Shown here in pieces: positions 18,480-25,734 of a stretch of 64,000 bases of DNA (position 1 is its first letter; each line of letters opens with the position of its first letter). The notes beneath the pieces are model-generated. The model saw only the letters and a program-made list of their open reading frames with translations, had not been told where the DNA came from and ran no database searches. Source of the stretch: Meridianimaribacter flavus (GTDB lineage Bacteria > Bacteroidota > Bacteroidia > Flavobacteriales > Flavobacteriaceae); the NCBI RefSeq assembly GCF_004366715.1, contig NZ_SOQZ01000001.1, positions 1 through 64,000 on the forward strand, written 5' to 3'. Position numbers and translations under genes: made by a program.

Positions 18480-18532
18480 TATTTTATAAAGAAATGCAAA
18501 GATAGTGTTATGGGAGAATACTTAAAAACCTT

Positions 18533-18540
18533 TAATTTTG
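18533..18540 (+). promoter_or_regulatory. Predicted -7 box of the GH26 gene
   Basis: TAATTTTG, consensus TAnnTTTG, lies 19 nt before the ATG and is divergent from the minus-strand box at 18497-18504. Confidence 0.4.
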
Positions 18541-18559
18541 AACCTATACCTTATTTACT

Positions 18560-19678
18560 ATGAAATCACTTTCGCTATTTGTTCTTTTATCCTTATTAAT
18601 GTTTAGTTGTTCAAAAAAACCAACCAATCATTTAATAGACAAAAACGCTACTGCTGAAACCATAAACCTTTTTAATAATTTAAAAGAAACTTCTAAAAAA
18701 CACATTCTCTTTGGACACCAACATGCCACTGAATATGGTCATGGCTGGAAAGGAGATAAGGACCGAAGTGATGTAAAATCTGTTGTGGGTTCTCATCCAG
18801 CAGTTATAGGTGTAGATTTTATAAATTTTTCAGGGATTAGCGAACGTAGAACACAACAAGTAATGCATGAATTGAAAAAAAATGTAGAAGACACTTACAA
18901 TAGAGGAGGCATTACCACAATTGCATGGCATTTTAATAATCCTGTTTCTGGAGGTGGTTTTTATTGGAAGGATTCTATCTCAAAACCTGCTGTAAAATAT
19001 ATTATTCCTGGTGGTGAAGCTCATCATGAGTATAAAAAAATCCTTAAAAGAATTGGGTATTGGGCAAACAACCTAAAAGGAGCTGATGGAAAATCGGTTC
19101 CTGTCATTTTTAGACCTTTCCATGAGTTTGATGGTGATTGGTTTTGGTGGGGAAAACCTTATTGCTCAAAAGAAGAATTTATTAGTTTATGGCAATTTAC
19201 CGTTAGTTACTTGAGGGATGAATTGGGTGTTCATAATTTTATTTATGCTTTTTCTCCTGATAACAGATTTACTACCGAAGAAGAATTTTTAGAACGTTAT
19301 CCTGGTGATGAATGGGTAGATATGGTTGGAATGGATAACTATGCCGATTTAGGTCGTGATAGATATGATATAGAAACTGCTGCCAAAAAGCTAAAAATTG
19401 TTTCGGATTATGCTAAAAAGAAACACAAACTAGCTGCTTTTACCGAAACAGGGTTAGAGTCCATCCCTAACACGACTTGGTGGACAGACACCTTACTACA
19501 GCTTTTAAAAACAAACGACTTAGAGCTGTCTTATGTACTTGTGTGGAGAAACGACGAAAACAGTCCTACACATTACTATGCACCATTTCCTGGACAAGTA
19601 AGCGAAGAAAATTTTAAAGCCTTTTATAACGATGAATTTACACTGTTTGAAAACGACCTTAAAAAGATTTACGACTAA
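18560..19678 (+). CDS. Glycoside hydrolase family 26 lipoprotein (beta-mannanase type)
   Basis: 372 residues. The lipobox LLMFSC (Cys ~17) anchors it in the envelope. The single (beta/alpha)8 domain has the GH26 marks: GHQHATEYGHGW, the WHFNNP strand, acid/base Glu in FRPFHEFDGDWFWWG and the nucleophile Glu in AFTETGLES. The family cleaves beta-1,4-mannans and related glycans. It is not within a polysaccharide utilisation locus here (no SusC/SusD), so it probably acts alone on periplasmic or surface oligosaccharides. Its 3' end overlaps the convergent gene by 4 bp. Confidence 0.93.
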   Translation: MKSLSLFVLLSLLMFSCSKKPTNHLIDKNATAETINLFNNLKETSKKHILFGHQHATEYGHGWKGDKDRSDVKSVVGSHPAVIGVDFINFSGISERRTQQVMHELKKNVEDTYNRGGITTIAWHFNNPVSGGGFYWKDSISKPAVKYIIPGGEAHHEYKKILKRIGYWANNLKGADGKSVPVIFRPFHEFDGDWFWWGKPYCSKEEFISLWQFTVSYLRDELGVHNFIYAFSPDNRFTTEEEFLERYPGDEWVDMVGMDNYADLGRDRYDIETAAKKLKIVSDYAKKKHKLAAFTETGLESIPNTTWWTDTLLQLLKTNDLELSYVLVWRNDENSPTHYYAPFPGQVSEENFKAFYNDEFTLFENDLKKIYD

Positions 19679-20331
19679 CTTTTTAGACGTTTAATTACCG
19701 AAAAGGCTTTGTCAACCACTTCGTCTTCAACCAAAACCGTAAACTCGTTGGTAGTCGATACAACTTCGTACAATGCGATACCTTCCCAAGCTAATCGCTT
19801 AAAAATCTGGTAGTACAATCCAGTAACTTTTGAATTGTTCTCAGGAAGACTAATGCTTATTGCTGAAAGATGTTCTTTTAAACCTAGTAAGGTTTCATCT
19901 TTAAAACTTTCTTTTATATAAGCATTTTGAGAACTCGAAATGATAATATTACTCTCTAGAATTCCTCTAGTAAACGCATAAAACACATTACTTTGCGCAT
20001 CAATATGTTGCAAAACCTTAGAATGACTTAGTATAAGCGTTTTAGAATTTTGAAATGTAAAATCACTTAAATTAGACCTCACTGTAATGTCTCCCAAACT
20101 TTCAATAACGCGTTTTAATCGTGGTGAATTTCCTAGATCTTTTGGTGGACTATAACGTCTTAACGCCATCATTATCGCTCCTGTTTTTACAGGCTTTCTA
20201 AGCATTTCGCTAACAGGATCTGCCAATTCTTCTGCCAAAGCGGAATAGTTAATTATATTTCTAGACAAGGCTTCTTCTAAAAAAGGTTGCGCTACTAAAA
20301 GCTCTTCAACACAAGCAGCAATAGTTTTCAT
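19675..20331 (-). CDS. Conserved protein divergent from lysC, ACT-like C-terminus
   Basis: 218 residues, soluble. The N-terminal ~75 residues look like a helical winged-helix or HTH-like region (YSALAEELADPVSEMLRKPV...MALRRY). The C-terminal ~130 residues alternate beta and alpha and end with EFTVLVEDEVVDKAFSVIKRL, reminiscent of an ACT domain. I do not recognise a named family. Position next to an aspartate kinase, whose C-terminus is also made of ACT domains, suggests a sensor or regulator of amino-acid synthesis; this is inference. A -7 box (TAAATTTG) lies at 20357-20364 on its strand. Confidence 0.75.
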   Translation of the reverse strand: MKTIAACVEELLVAQPFLEEALSRNIINYSALAEELADPVSEMLRKPVKTGAIMMALRRYSPPKDLGNSPRLKRVIESLGDITVRSNLSDFTFQNSKTLILSHSKVLQHIDAQSNVFYAFTRGILESNIIISSSQNAYIKESFKDETLLGLKEHLSAISISLPENNSKVTGLYYQIFKRLAWEGIALYEVVSTTNEFTVLVEDEVVDKAFSVIKRLKS

Positions 20332-20406
20332 TTTGTTAATTATTTAACAGTGTGTGCAAATTTAGTTTAATTTTTTAAATTTCATGTGTTTAAACTCTTT
20401 TGAATA

Positions 20407-20414
20407 TAGCTTTG
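20407..20414 (+). promoter_or_regulatory. Predicted -7 box of lysC
   Basis: TAGCTTTG, exact TAnnTTTG, lies 24 nt before the preferred ATG at 20439 and faces the divergent box at 20357-20364. Confidence 0.45.
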
Positions 20415-20438
20415 CTTCAAAATTAATTGAACAAGACT

Positions 20439-21767
20439 ATGCAAGTTTTAAAATTTGGCGGAACATCAGTTGGGTCTATTGAAAATATGACCAACGTAAA
20501 AAACATTATTAATGATGGTTACAGAAAGATTGTAGTGCTTTCAGCAATGTCTGGAACAACTAATGCGCTGGTGGCGATTTCTGAAGCTATAAAACACAAT
20601 AATGTCAACCTAACACCTCAACTTATTGAGAATTTACGCTTAAAATATGTTGATGTTGTTAATGACTTACTGCAAGATTCGCAATTGCATAATGAAGCTC
20701 AAGCTTATGTTCAATCAGTTTTTAAATGTTTGTGTCTTTTAGCTAAAGAAACTCACACTGAACTTTTGTATAATAAAATTGTATCTCAAGGCGAGCTTTT
20801 ATCTACTTTCTTGTTTAGTAGATTTTTACAACAGGAAGGTATTAATGCACAATTGATTTCAGCACTCGATTTTATGCGTATCGATAAAAGCCATGAACCA
20901 GATAATTTTTACATCAAACAAAACTTAACTCGTTGTATTGAGCAATTACCACAAGCAGACATTTACATTACACAAGGTTTTATTTGTTTGGATTCTGAAG
21001 GCGAAGTTGCCAACCTACAACGTGGTGGAAGCGATTATACTGCAACTATTATTGGAGCTGCAATTAATGCTACAGAAGTACAAATTTGGACAGATATTGA
21101 CGGTTTTCATAATAACGACCCACGTTATGTTGAAGACACGCAAGCCATCTCAAACTTGTCGTTTGACGAAGCTGCTGAATTAGCTTATTTTGGTGCTAAA
21201 ATCTTGCATCCGCAAACGGTTATGCCAATTAGAGAGCAAAACATTCCGTTGCGTTTAAAAAACACTATGGCTCCACAAGCTCATGGTACTTTAATTACAA
21301 ATACTATTCATGGTGAAGGTATAAAAGCCATAGCAGCTAAAGATGGTATTACTGCTATAAAGATTAAATCGGCTCGTATGTTGTTAGCTCACGGATTTTT
21401 GAAAAAAGTCTTTGAGGTTTTTGAAAAATACGAAACTTCAATTGATATGATTACCACGTCTGAAATTGCAGTATCATTAACTATTGACGACACCTCTCAC
21501 CTACAACATATTTCTGAAGAATTACAAAAATTTGCCTCAGTTGAAATTGATGATTACAGAACCATTGTTTGTTTAGTTGGCAACAACATTGTGTTTCATC
21601 CTGATACCCCTAAACTGTTCCAGATTTTACAAGATGTTAATGTGCGTATGATTGCCTATGGTGGAAGTAATAATAATATATCACTATTGATAAATACTAG
21701 CGATAAAGTAGAAACTTTAAAAAAGCTACAGCGTTATGTTTTGGAGGAAAGAGCTGTTGTGGTTTAA
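20439..21767 (+). CDS. lysC: Aspartate kinase (monofunctional)
   Basis: 442 residues from the ATG at 20439; the frame extends to a TTG at 20427, but the kinase motif KFGGTSVGS begins directly after MQVL. It has the amino-acid kinase domain (residues ~1-290, with RGGSDYTATIIGAA and TDIDGFHNNDPR) and two C-terminal ACT domains (~300-442) for allosteric control. It makes aspartyl phosphate, the first step to lysine, threonine, methionine and diaminopimelate. No fused homoserine dehydrogenase is present. Confidence 0.95.
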   Translation: MQVLKFGGTSVGSIENMTNVKNIINDGYRKIVVLSAMSGTTNALVAISEAIKHNNVNLTPQLIENLRLKYVDVVNDLLQDSQLHNEAQAYVQSVFKCLCLLAKETHTELLYNKIVSQGELLSTFLFSRFLQQEGINAQLISALDFMRIDKSHEPDNFYIKQNLTRCIEQLPQADIYITQGFICLDSEGEVANLQRGGSDYTATIIGAAINATEVQIWTDIDGFHNNDPRYVEDTQAISNLSFDEAAELAYFGAKILHPQTVMPIREQNIPLRLKNTMAPQAHGTLITNTIHGEGIKAIAAKDGITAIKIKSARMLLAHGFLKKVFEVFEKYETSIDMITTSEIAVSLTIDDTSHLQHISEELQKFASVEIDDYRTIVCLVGNNIVFHPDTPKLFQILQDVNVRMIAYGGSNNNISLLINTSDKVETLKKLQRYVLEERAVVV

Positions 21768-21797
21768 TGTTATTAGGGTAAAACAAATTAAATACAA

Positions 21798-21832
21798 GGA
21801 GTTTATACAGAAAAGTCAAATTTATAAACTCC
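21798..21832. terminator. Inverted repeat at the 3' end of the NgoFVII-like gene
   Basis: GGAGTTTATA / TATAAACTCC, 10-bp arms with a 15-nt loop, covering the nuclease stop codon between two convergent genes. It may act as a terminator but has no strong T-run on either side. Confidence 0.35.
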
Positions 21833-22756
21833 GTCACCAAGTAAAGAAACTTCTATATCTGTTCGACCATAGCTTTCCAAATGATGTCTTCTTACAGGTT
21901 GTCCAAGAGGAACACCAATTCTATTTCTAATGTATTCACCTAATTCTGCTTTTACAGGAAAAGAACTGATTTGTTTTGGATAAATTACACCTTCAACGGG
22001 TTGCGAGCCTTCCAAAAGACCTTCCATAGTTAAACCATCATCCCAAATTATCTCAATAGAATCATTGTGCCTTTGCATTCGTCCTCTACCATCAACTTCA
22101 AGCGGGTTAATTTGTTTTGGCGGAAAAAGATTTGGAAAATCCCTAATATGACTTGTTCTTAAAGCTATGTATGCATCGTTTGGTGTTGTATGATTATTAG
22201 GGTTTTGTCCCCAATTTAATCCTGCTGCATTTTGAACTTCTCCGTTTCTACCTAATAATGTCATTAAACAATGGTCAAATTGTTCACGTTCTTCTACAAC
22301 TCTTTCCATTCCAACTTCTAAACAAGAAATTGAGTTGTTTAAAATATGAGCTATGTAGTCATTTAAAGGTCTGAATGTATCAAAGGTGGTTTCAGCTAAA
22401 ATTTCTCTAAAAGGTGTAGTTAATCCATTGACTGAAAAATTTGCAGAACCAATTAAAGCGTGAATAATATCACCTCTTCTTCGCCATACATAACACTTTG
22501 AATGTACTGGTAAATTCGAATAAAATATATTTAGATTATCTACTTCCCCTTGAATGTTTGTTAGTGAATTATGTAAACTTGGTCTTATGCCTTCTGAACC
22601 ATACATTCCATAAATTACAGTTGAGTTAAATGGCAGTTCTTCCAATCTTGCTACAGGTCTTGGTCCAAGATATCCTGAAAGTACGATTAGTTCATCAGTT
22701 TCGTGAAGTTGATGTCTATGAAATATTAGTTCTTCTAAATCTTGGGTATATAACAT
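21803..22756 (-). CDS. NgoFVII-like type II restriction endonuclease (PLD-fold)
   Basis: 317 residues with a phospholipase-D-type active site HSKCYV...IGSANFS (H85, K87, S104, N106), the arrangement of NgoFVII/BfiI-type restriction enzymes; such nucleases need no metal and form a composite dimer site. The C-terminal ~150 residues would form the DNA-recognition part. NgoFVII-family enzymes normally accompany a C5-cytosine methyltransferase. Here the immediate upstream neighbour is only a 95-codon remnant of one. The gene itself looks intact, with no internal stop or frameshift. Confidence 0.82.
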   Translation of the reverse strand: MLYTQDLEELIFHRHQLHETDELIVLSGYLGPRPVARLEELPFNSTVIYGMYGSEGIRPSLHNSLTNIQGEVDNLNIFYSNLPVHSKCYVWRRRGDIIHALIGSANFSVNGLTTPFREILAETTFDTFRPLNDYIAHILNNSISCLEVGMERVVEEREQFDHCLMTLLGRNGEVQNAAGLNWGQNPNNHTTPNDAYIALRTSHIRDFPNLFPPKQINPLEVDGRGRMQRHNDSIEIIWDDGLTMEGLLEGSQPVEGVIYPKQISSFPVKAELGEYIRNRIGVPLGQPVRRHHLESYGRTDIEVSLLGDGVYKFDFSV

Positions 22757-22758
22757 CT

Positions 22759-23046
22759 TTAATTGATAATTTCAGTTTCGAGTTTAAAAAGACCTTGTTT
22801 TTCAGTCATTTTTCCAATTAGTAATTCGTGTACTACTTCTGCTATTATTTTTGAAAACAGAGGCGGAACAGCATTTCCAATCATTTTGTATTGGTCACCT
22901 TTTGAACCCAAAAACTCAAAATCATCATCAAAAGTTTGTAATCTAGCAGCTTCCCTAACTGTTATTGAACGAGCTTGCTCTGGGTCAGGATGAATATGTC
23001 TTAAACCGTCTAAAAAGCTGGCATATTCAATGTGACTTGAGTATTT
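22759..23046 (-). pseudogene. 3' remnant of a DNA (cytosine-5) methyltransferase
   Basis: An open frame of 95 codons without a start codon, closed upstream by an in-frame TAA at 23047-23049. The translation contains the C5-methyltransferase motifs IX (ARSITVREAARLQTF) and X (YKMIGNAVPPLF), the normal C-terminus of such enzymes. Motifs I, IV, VI and VIII are absent. It lies 2 bp upstream of the NgoFVII-like nuclease, so it is probably what is left of that enzyme's cognate methyltransferase. It is not the missing end of the neighbouring methyltransferase, because both carry their own motif IX. Confidence 0.85.
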
Positions 23047-23064
23047 TTATAGAAAAGTTTAATT

Positions 23065-23259
23065 ATGATAAAAATAGGTAGAGCTATAGAAGGAATATCT
23101 CTTAATGGCAAAGAATGGTTATTAGACTCAAATAATGAGCTAATGACTTTTGATTCTGTTAATGATGCTAAAGAGTTTCTGAAGGAAAATGGTTTTGACA
23201 GCCTTTCAGAAGATGAATTAGAAGATGCTTTTTTCTATGAAGAAGTAGAAGTTAACTGA
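23065..23259 (+). CDS. Small acidic protein of unknown function
   Basis: 64 residues, strongly acidic in its C-terminal half (SLSEDELEDAFFYEEVEV). Good codon structure and an ATG start suggest a real gene. It starts 18 bp beyond the point where the methyltransferase remnant ends and overlaps the convergent HNH gene by 8 bp. I recognise no family. An anti-restriction or immunity role is conceivable from the context and the acidic, DNA-mimic-like composition, but this is speculation. Confidence 0.6.
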   Translation: MIKIGRAIEGISLNGKEWLLDSNNELMTFDSVNDAKEFLKENGFDSLSEDELEDAFFYEEVEVN

Positions 23260-24016
23260 TAAATATTTCTTTCCTGTGAAATTCTAAAAAGTCTTCTCTT
23301 GGAAAAAATTTTTCAGGTGTGTTAATGGTGTTACCCTCAAATTTTTTAATGAAGTTTTCAAAACTTGATTTGTCCGAAAGCTTTTCAAGTCTACTAGAAA
23401 AAGCAATTTCAAAATTATTTGTAATAGTCATTAAACCTTTATCAAATAGTTTATCATATAATGGCGAAAGGCATATACCATTGGAAGGATTCAATCTTTC
23501 TTTCTTATTAGCAGACCAGGGAATAATATGACTAGCAATTAACAGTTCGGGTAAATCAATATTTGAAACTGCACATTTTTGTGAATAAATATTCAGAACC
23601 ACCGTTCTAAAAAATGATTGATTCACTCGTGTTTTCACAACTCTTGAAATATCCTTACCCTCTTTTAGATTTTCCAGTTCTTTTATAGCTTGTTTTTGCA
23701 AAGAATCATTGCCCTCTTTTTCATTAAGTAAAATTTCACTTTCATAAATTAAATCATCCCAGTTATTCGAAAATTCTTGATAAATCTCTCTATCCAACTT
23801 TCCGGCATTTTTCATACCACTAACTCCTCTTTTTTGATGATACGGGTCAAGACTTGCAAAATTTACAAGTTTAAAAGCTACAGCGCTAGGTGTTCTTTGT
23901 ATGAGATTTGCGAGATGGATTACTTCTTTTGTACGTTGATTGTATTTACCAAATGGTATTTTACAATATAGATTAAAGGCTAAAATTAATTCTTCTCTTG
24001 TCCAGTTTCTTCTCAT
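23252..24016 (-). CDS. HNH endonuclease, probable type II restriction enzyme
   Basis: 254 residues. The C-terminal half carries an HNH_2-type nuclease motif: C148, then LLIASHIIPW (H163), RLNPSNGICLSPLYDKLFDKG with its Asn and His-equivalent positions. The N-terminal ~70 residues are a helical DNA-binding-like region (RTPSAVAFKLVNFASLDPYH), common in R-M-associated HNH proteins. It starts 2 bp after the methyltransferase stop, in an apparent XRE regulator - methyltransferase - nuclease operon. The nuclease appears intact. Confidence 0.85.
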   Translation of the reverse strand: MRRNWTREELILAFNLYCKIPFGKYNQRTKEVIHLANLIQRTPSAVAFKLVNFASLDPYHQKRGVSGMKNAGKLDREIYQEFSNNWDDLIYESEILLNEKEGNDSLQKQAIKELENLKEGKDISRVVKTRVNQSFFRTVVLNIYSQKCAVSNIDLPELLIASHIIPWSANKKERLNPSNGICLSPLYDKLFDKGLMTITNNFEIAFSSRLEKLSDKSSFENFIKKFEGNTINTPEKFFPREDFLEFHRKEIFIS

Positions 24017-24018
24017 TG

Positions 24019-25080
24019 CTACGCTGCGTTAGGGATTGAAGCAATTGTTTGAGCTCTTTTTGAGACGTTAGGAACAAAAAAGCGAGTGCGGAAAGCCCGA
24101 CCCTTTAGGGTAACGCCCAAAACAAAATCGTCTGGGAATGATTGTAAACGAGCATTCTCTCTAACACTAGGAACTCTATTCCATTTGTAATGAAAATGAT
24201 TTCTATGTCCTGTGTCGATTGTTTTTGAAGGTTTTAAGCTATGGTATCTAGTCCAAGCTTCATTGAATTTTCTTGAATCACCAACTCCTGGCGGTAAATC
24301 TTTGTGGTTACCACCTTCTGGTACTTGTGAAATAACATTAATAACGTGTTCGGTGTGTTTAGTTCCTAAATGATTATAAAGAACTTTATTACCATTACGC
24401 ATTGTTTTCTGATAATCACTAAATGCCTTTTTATCATATTCAAGCTTTTCATCACCTAAATCAGAAACTAAATCAGGTAAATCGCCAATTGCATCTTTAC
24501 AGCAAACATAACTTTCTGGTGAGTGAGTTGCTTCAGGGAATTCAAAAATTCCTAAATCCTTTCTTAATGCTACAAAAAATACTCTTTTTCTTATTTGTGG
24601 AACTCCATAATCTGGTGCATAAAGTAATTTTGGGTTGCAGTTATAGCCCATTTTTTCACAAAGTTCAATTATTTCTTTTTTCGCTTTGCCACCATAAAGA
24701 GTTAATAGACCTGGAACATTTTCTATAATAATAGCCTTTGGGTTTACTTTTTCCGCAAGTTTGAAAACAGAATAAAAGAGCGAATTTCTTTCATCATTTT
24801 CTTTTCTAGAGCCAGTTAAAGAAAATCCTTGACAAGGTGGACCTGCAATGATTACATCTACTTTGTTATTGTTCGTTACTTCAATTATTTTGTCAATTGA
24901 AGAATCTTCGTGAAGGTCTAGTAATAATGATTTGGAATTATTGTGGTTTTTCTCGAATGTTTTTAATGCAATTTCGGTATTATCAACTCCAAGTAAAACG
25001 TGAAAACCTGCTTGCTGAAATCCATATGAAAATCCTCCGCAACCTGAAAATAAGTCTATTGCTGTAAATTTTTTACTCAT
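24019..25080 (-). CDS. DNA (cytosine-5) methyltransferase with replaced C-terminus
   Basis: About 353 residues (start ATG at 25080; an ATG at 25086 gives two more). Counted from 25086, motifs I DLFSGCGG (11-18), IV AGPPCQGFS with catalytic C85, VI ENVPG (122-126), VIII QIRKRVFFVA (164-173) and IX RVPSVRENARLQSF (304-317) are all present. Motif X (GNAVPP), which completes the AdoMet pocket, is missing. From about residue 324 the frame runs through a dispersed repeat (24026-24118) and the last ~31 residues are repeat-encoded. The enzyme is therefore truncated and may be inactive. Confidence 0.88.
   Translation of the reverse strand: MSKKFTAIDLFSGCGGFSYGFQQAGFHVLLGVDNTEIALKTFEKNHNNSKSLLLDLHEDSSIDKIIEVTNNNKVDVIIAGPPCQGFSLTGSRKENDERNSLFYSVFKLAEKVNPKAIIIENVPGLLTLYGGKAKKEIIELCEKMGYNCNPKLLYAPDYGVPQIRKRVFFVALRKDLGIFEFPEATHSPESYVCCKDAIGDLPDLVSDLGDEKLEYDKKAFSDYQKTMRNGNKVLYNHLGTKHTEHVINVISQVPEGGNHKDLPPGVGDSRKFNEAWTRYHSLKPSKTIDTGHRNHFHYKWNRVPSVRENARLQSFPDDFVLGVTLKGRAFRTRFFVPNVSKRAQTIASIPNAA
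24026..24118 (+). repeat. Dispersed GCGTTA...TAACGCCC repeat, copy 1
   Basis: A 93-bp element bounded by GCGTTA and TAACGC, i.e. inverted ends. Shared blocks with copy 2 (56110-56185) include GCGTTAGsGATTGmAGC, GAGCTC, GCGGAAAGC and GTAACGCCC. It lies inside the 3' end of the C5 methyltransferase frame and supplies its stop codon region. It is GC-richer than its surroundings and could form a structured RNA or hairpin. Confidence 0.7.
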
Positions 25081-25405
25081 TGTCAAAATTGAATTGTCCT
25101 TGTTTTGTATTAGTGTTTTTCAAATAATTAGCTGTATCCTCTGCAACGGAAAAAATGGAATCCGAACATTTATATTTGAATGCTTCTCTTGCAAATTTGT
25201 CAGCGAAAAATAGGTCGGTTATTAGTTGTAGTTCGATATTAAATAACTTTGAAAGTTCTTTTAGTTTAGATTTGCTAAATTTTTGACTACCATTTTCGAT
25301 TCGACTTATAGCACTCGTATTTATTCCGATTTTTGCTCCAAATTCAGTTTGTGTCCACTCTCGTTTCTCTCTTTCAGTCTTTAAAAAATGTCCGAAACTT
25401 GCCAT
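25073..25405 (-). CDS. XRE-family regulator (C-protein-like)
   Basis: 110 residues. Residues ~5-60 form an HTH_3 domain (WTQTEFGAKIGINTSAISRIENG); the tail is longer than in minimal C proteins and acidic at its end. It lies directly upstream of the methyltransferase and overlaps its 5' end, the classic place for a controller that delays nuclease expression in type II R-M systems. Two 9-bp palindromic sites between its promoter and start (25412-25436) are good autoregulatory operator candidates. Confidence 0.85.
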   Translation of the reverse strand: MASFGHFLKTEREKREWTQTEFGAKIGINTSAISRIENGSQKFSKSKLKELSKLFNIELQLITDLFFADKFAREAFKYKCSDSIFSVAEDTANYLKNTNTKQGQFNFDNE

Positions 25406-25411
25406 GTTTAT

Positions 25412-25436
25412 GATTTAATCAAAAAATGATTTGATC
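25412..25436 (-). promoter_or_regulatory. Paired operator candidates for the XRE regulator
   Basis: GATTTAATC (25412-25420, a perfect GATT-T-AATC palindrome) and GATTTGATC (25428-25436), start-to-start spacing 16 bp, lie between the predicted transcription start and the regulator ATG. Binding here would block transcription. Confidence 0.5.
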
Positions 25437-25445
25437 TATTTTTAG

Positions 25446-25479
25446 CAAATGTATAAATAATTTGCGATTTTTAGGTCAA
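25446..25479 (-). promoter_or_regulatory. Promoter of the R-M operon
   Basis: On the minus strand a -33 TTG (25477-25479) is followed by 23 nt and -7 TACATTTG (25446-25453). Both boxes and the spacing fit the Bacteroidota consensus. Confidence 0.55.
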
Positions 25480-25492
25480 CCTTTTTTCTATA

Positions 25493-25714
25493 TTACCTCT
25501 TATAAATCGCTCCAGTAGCAAAATCAACAATAAGACCAGGTGCAAAAAGTAGAATATCTGCAATAAGCCATCCCACTCTAACATCGCGTTGTTGTTGTCC
25601 TGGTGCAGGTTTTGTTTTTTGACTCGATGAAATTGGTCCACCTAAAATAGTGGCACATCCTGTGGTGCTAAAAAGCAAGCTTAAACAAAGTAAGCCTATG
25701 CAAATACGTTTCAT
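25493..25714 (-). CDS. Small lipoprotein
   Basis: 73 residues. The lipobox (LFSTTGC, Cys20) is followed by ATILGGPISSS and a hydrophobic segment (LIADILLFAPGLIVDFATGAIY), the pattern of small Bacteroidota lipoproteins of unknown role. It starts 20 bp after the pepP stop on the same strand and is likely co-transcribed with pepP. It marks the right edge of the R-M island. Confidence 0.8.
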   Translation of the reverse strand: MKRICIGLLCLSLLFSTTGCATILGGPISSSQKTKPAPGQQQRDVRVGWLIADILLFAPGLIVDFATGAIYKR

Positions 25715-25734
25715 ATATAATCAGTTTTTGGTTA

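Noticed and set aside
22763-22993. Plus-strand open frame of 76 codons over the methyltransferase remnant
   Set aside because: It is antisense to a clear motif IX/X remnant and shows no recognisable protein features.
22759-25080. Split, complementing two-subunit C5 methyltransferase (AquI-like)
   Set aside because: The 22759-23046 fragment has no start codon and is closed upstream by a stop, and both pieces carry their own motif IX, so they are parts of two different genes rather than halves of one.
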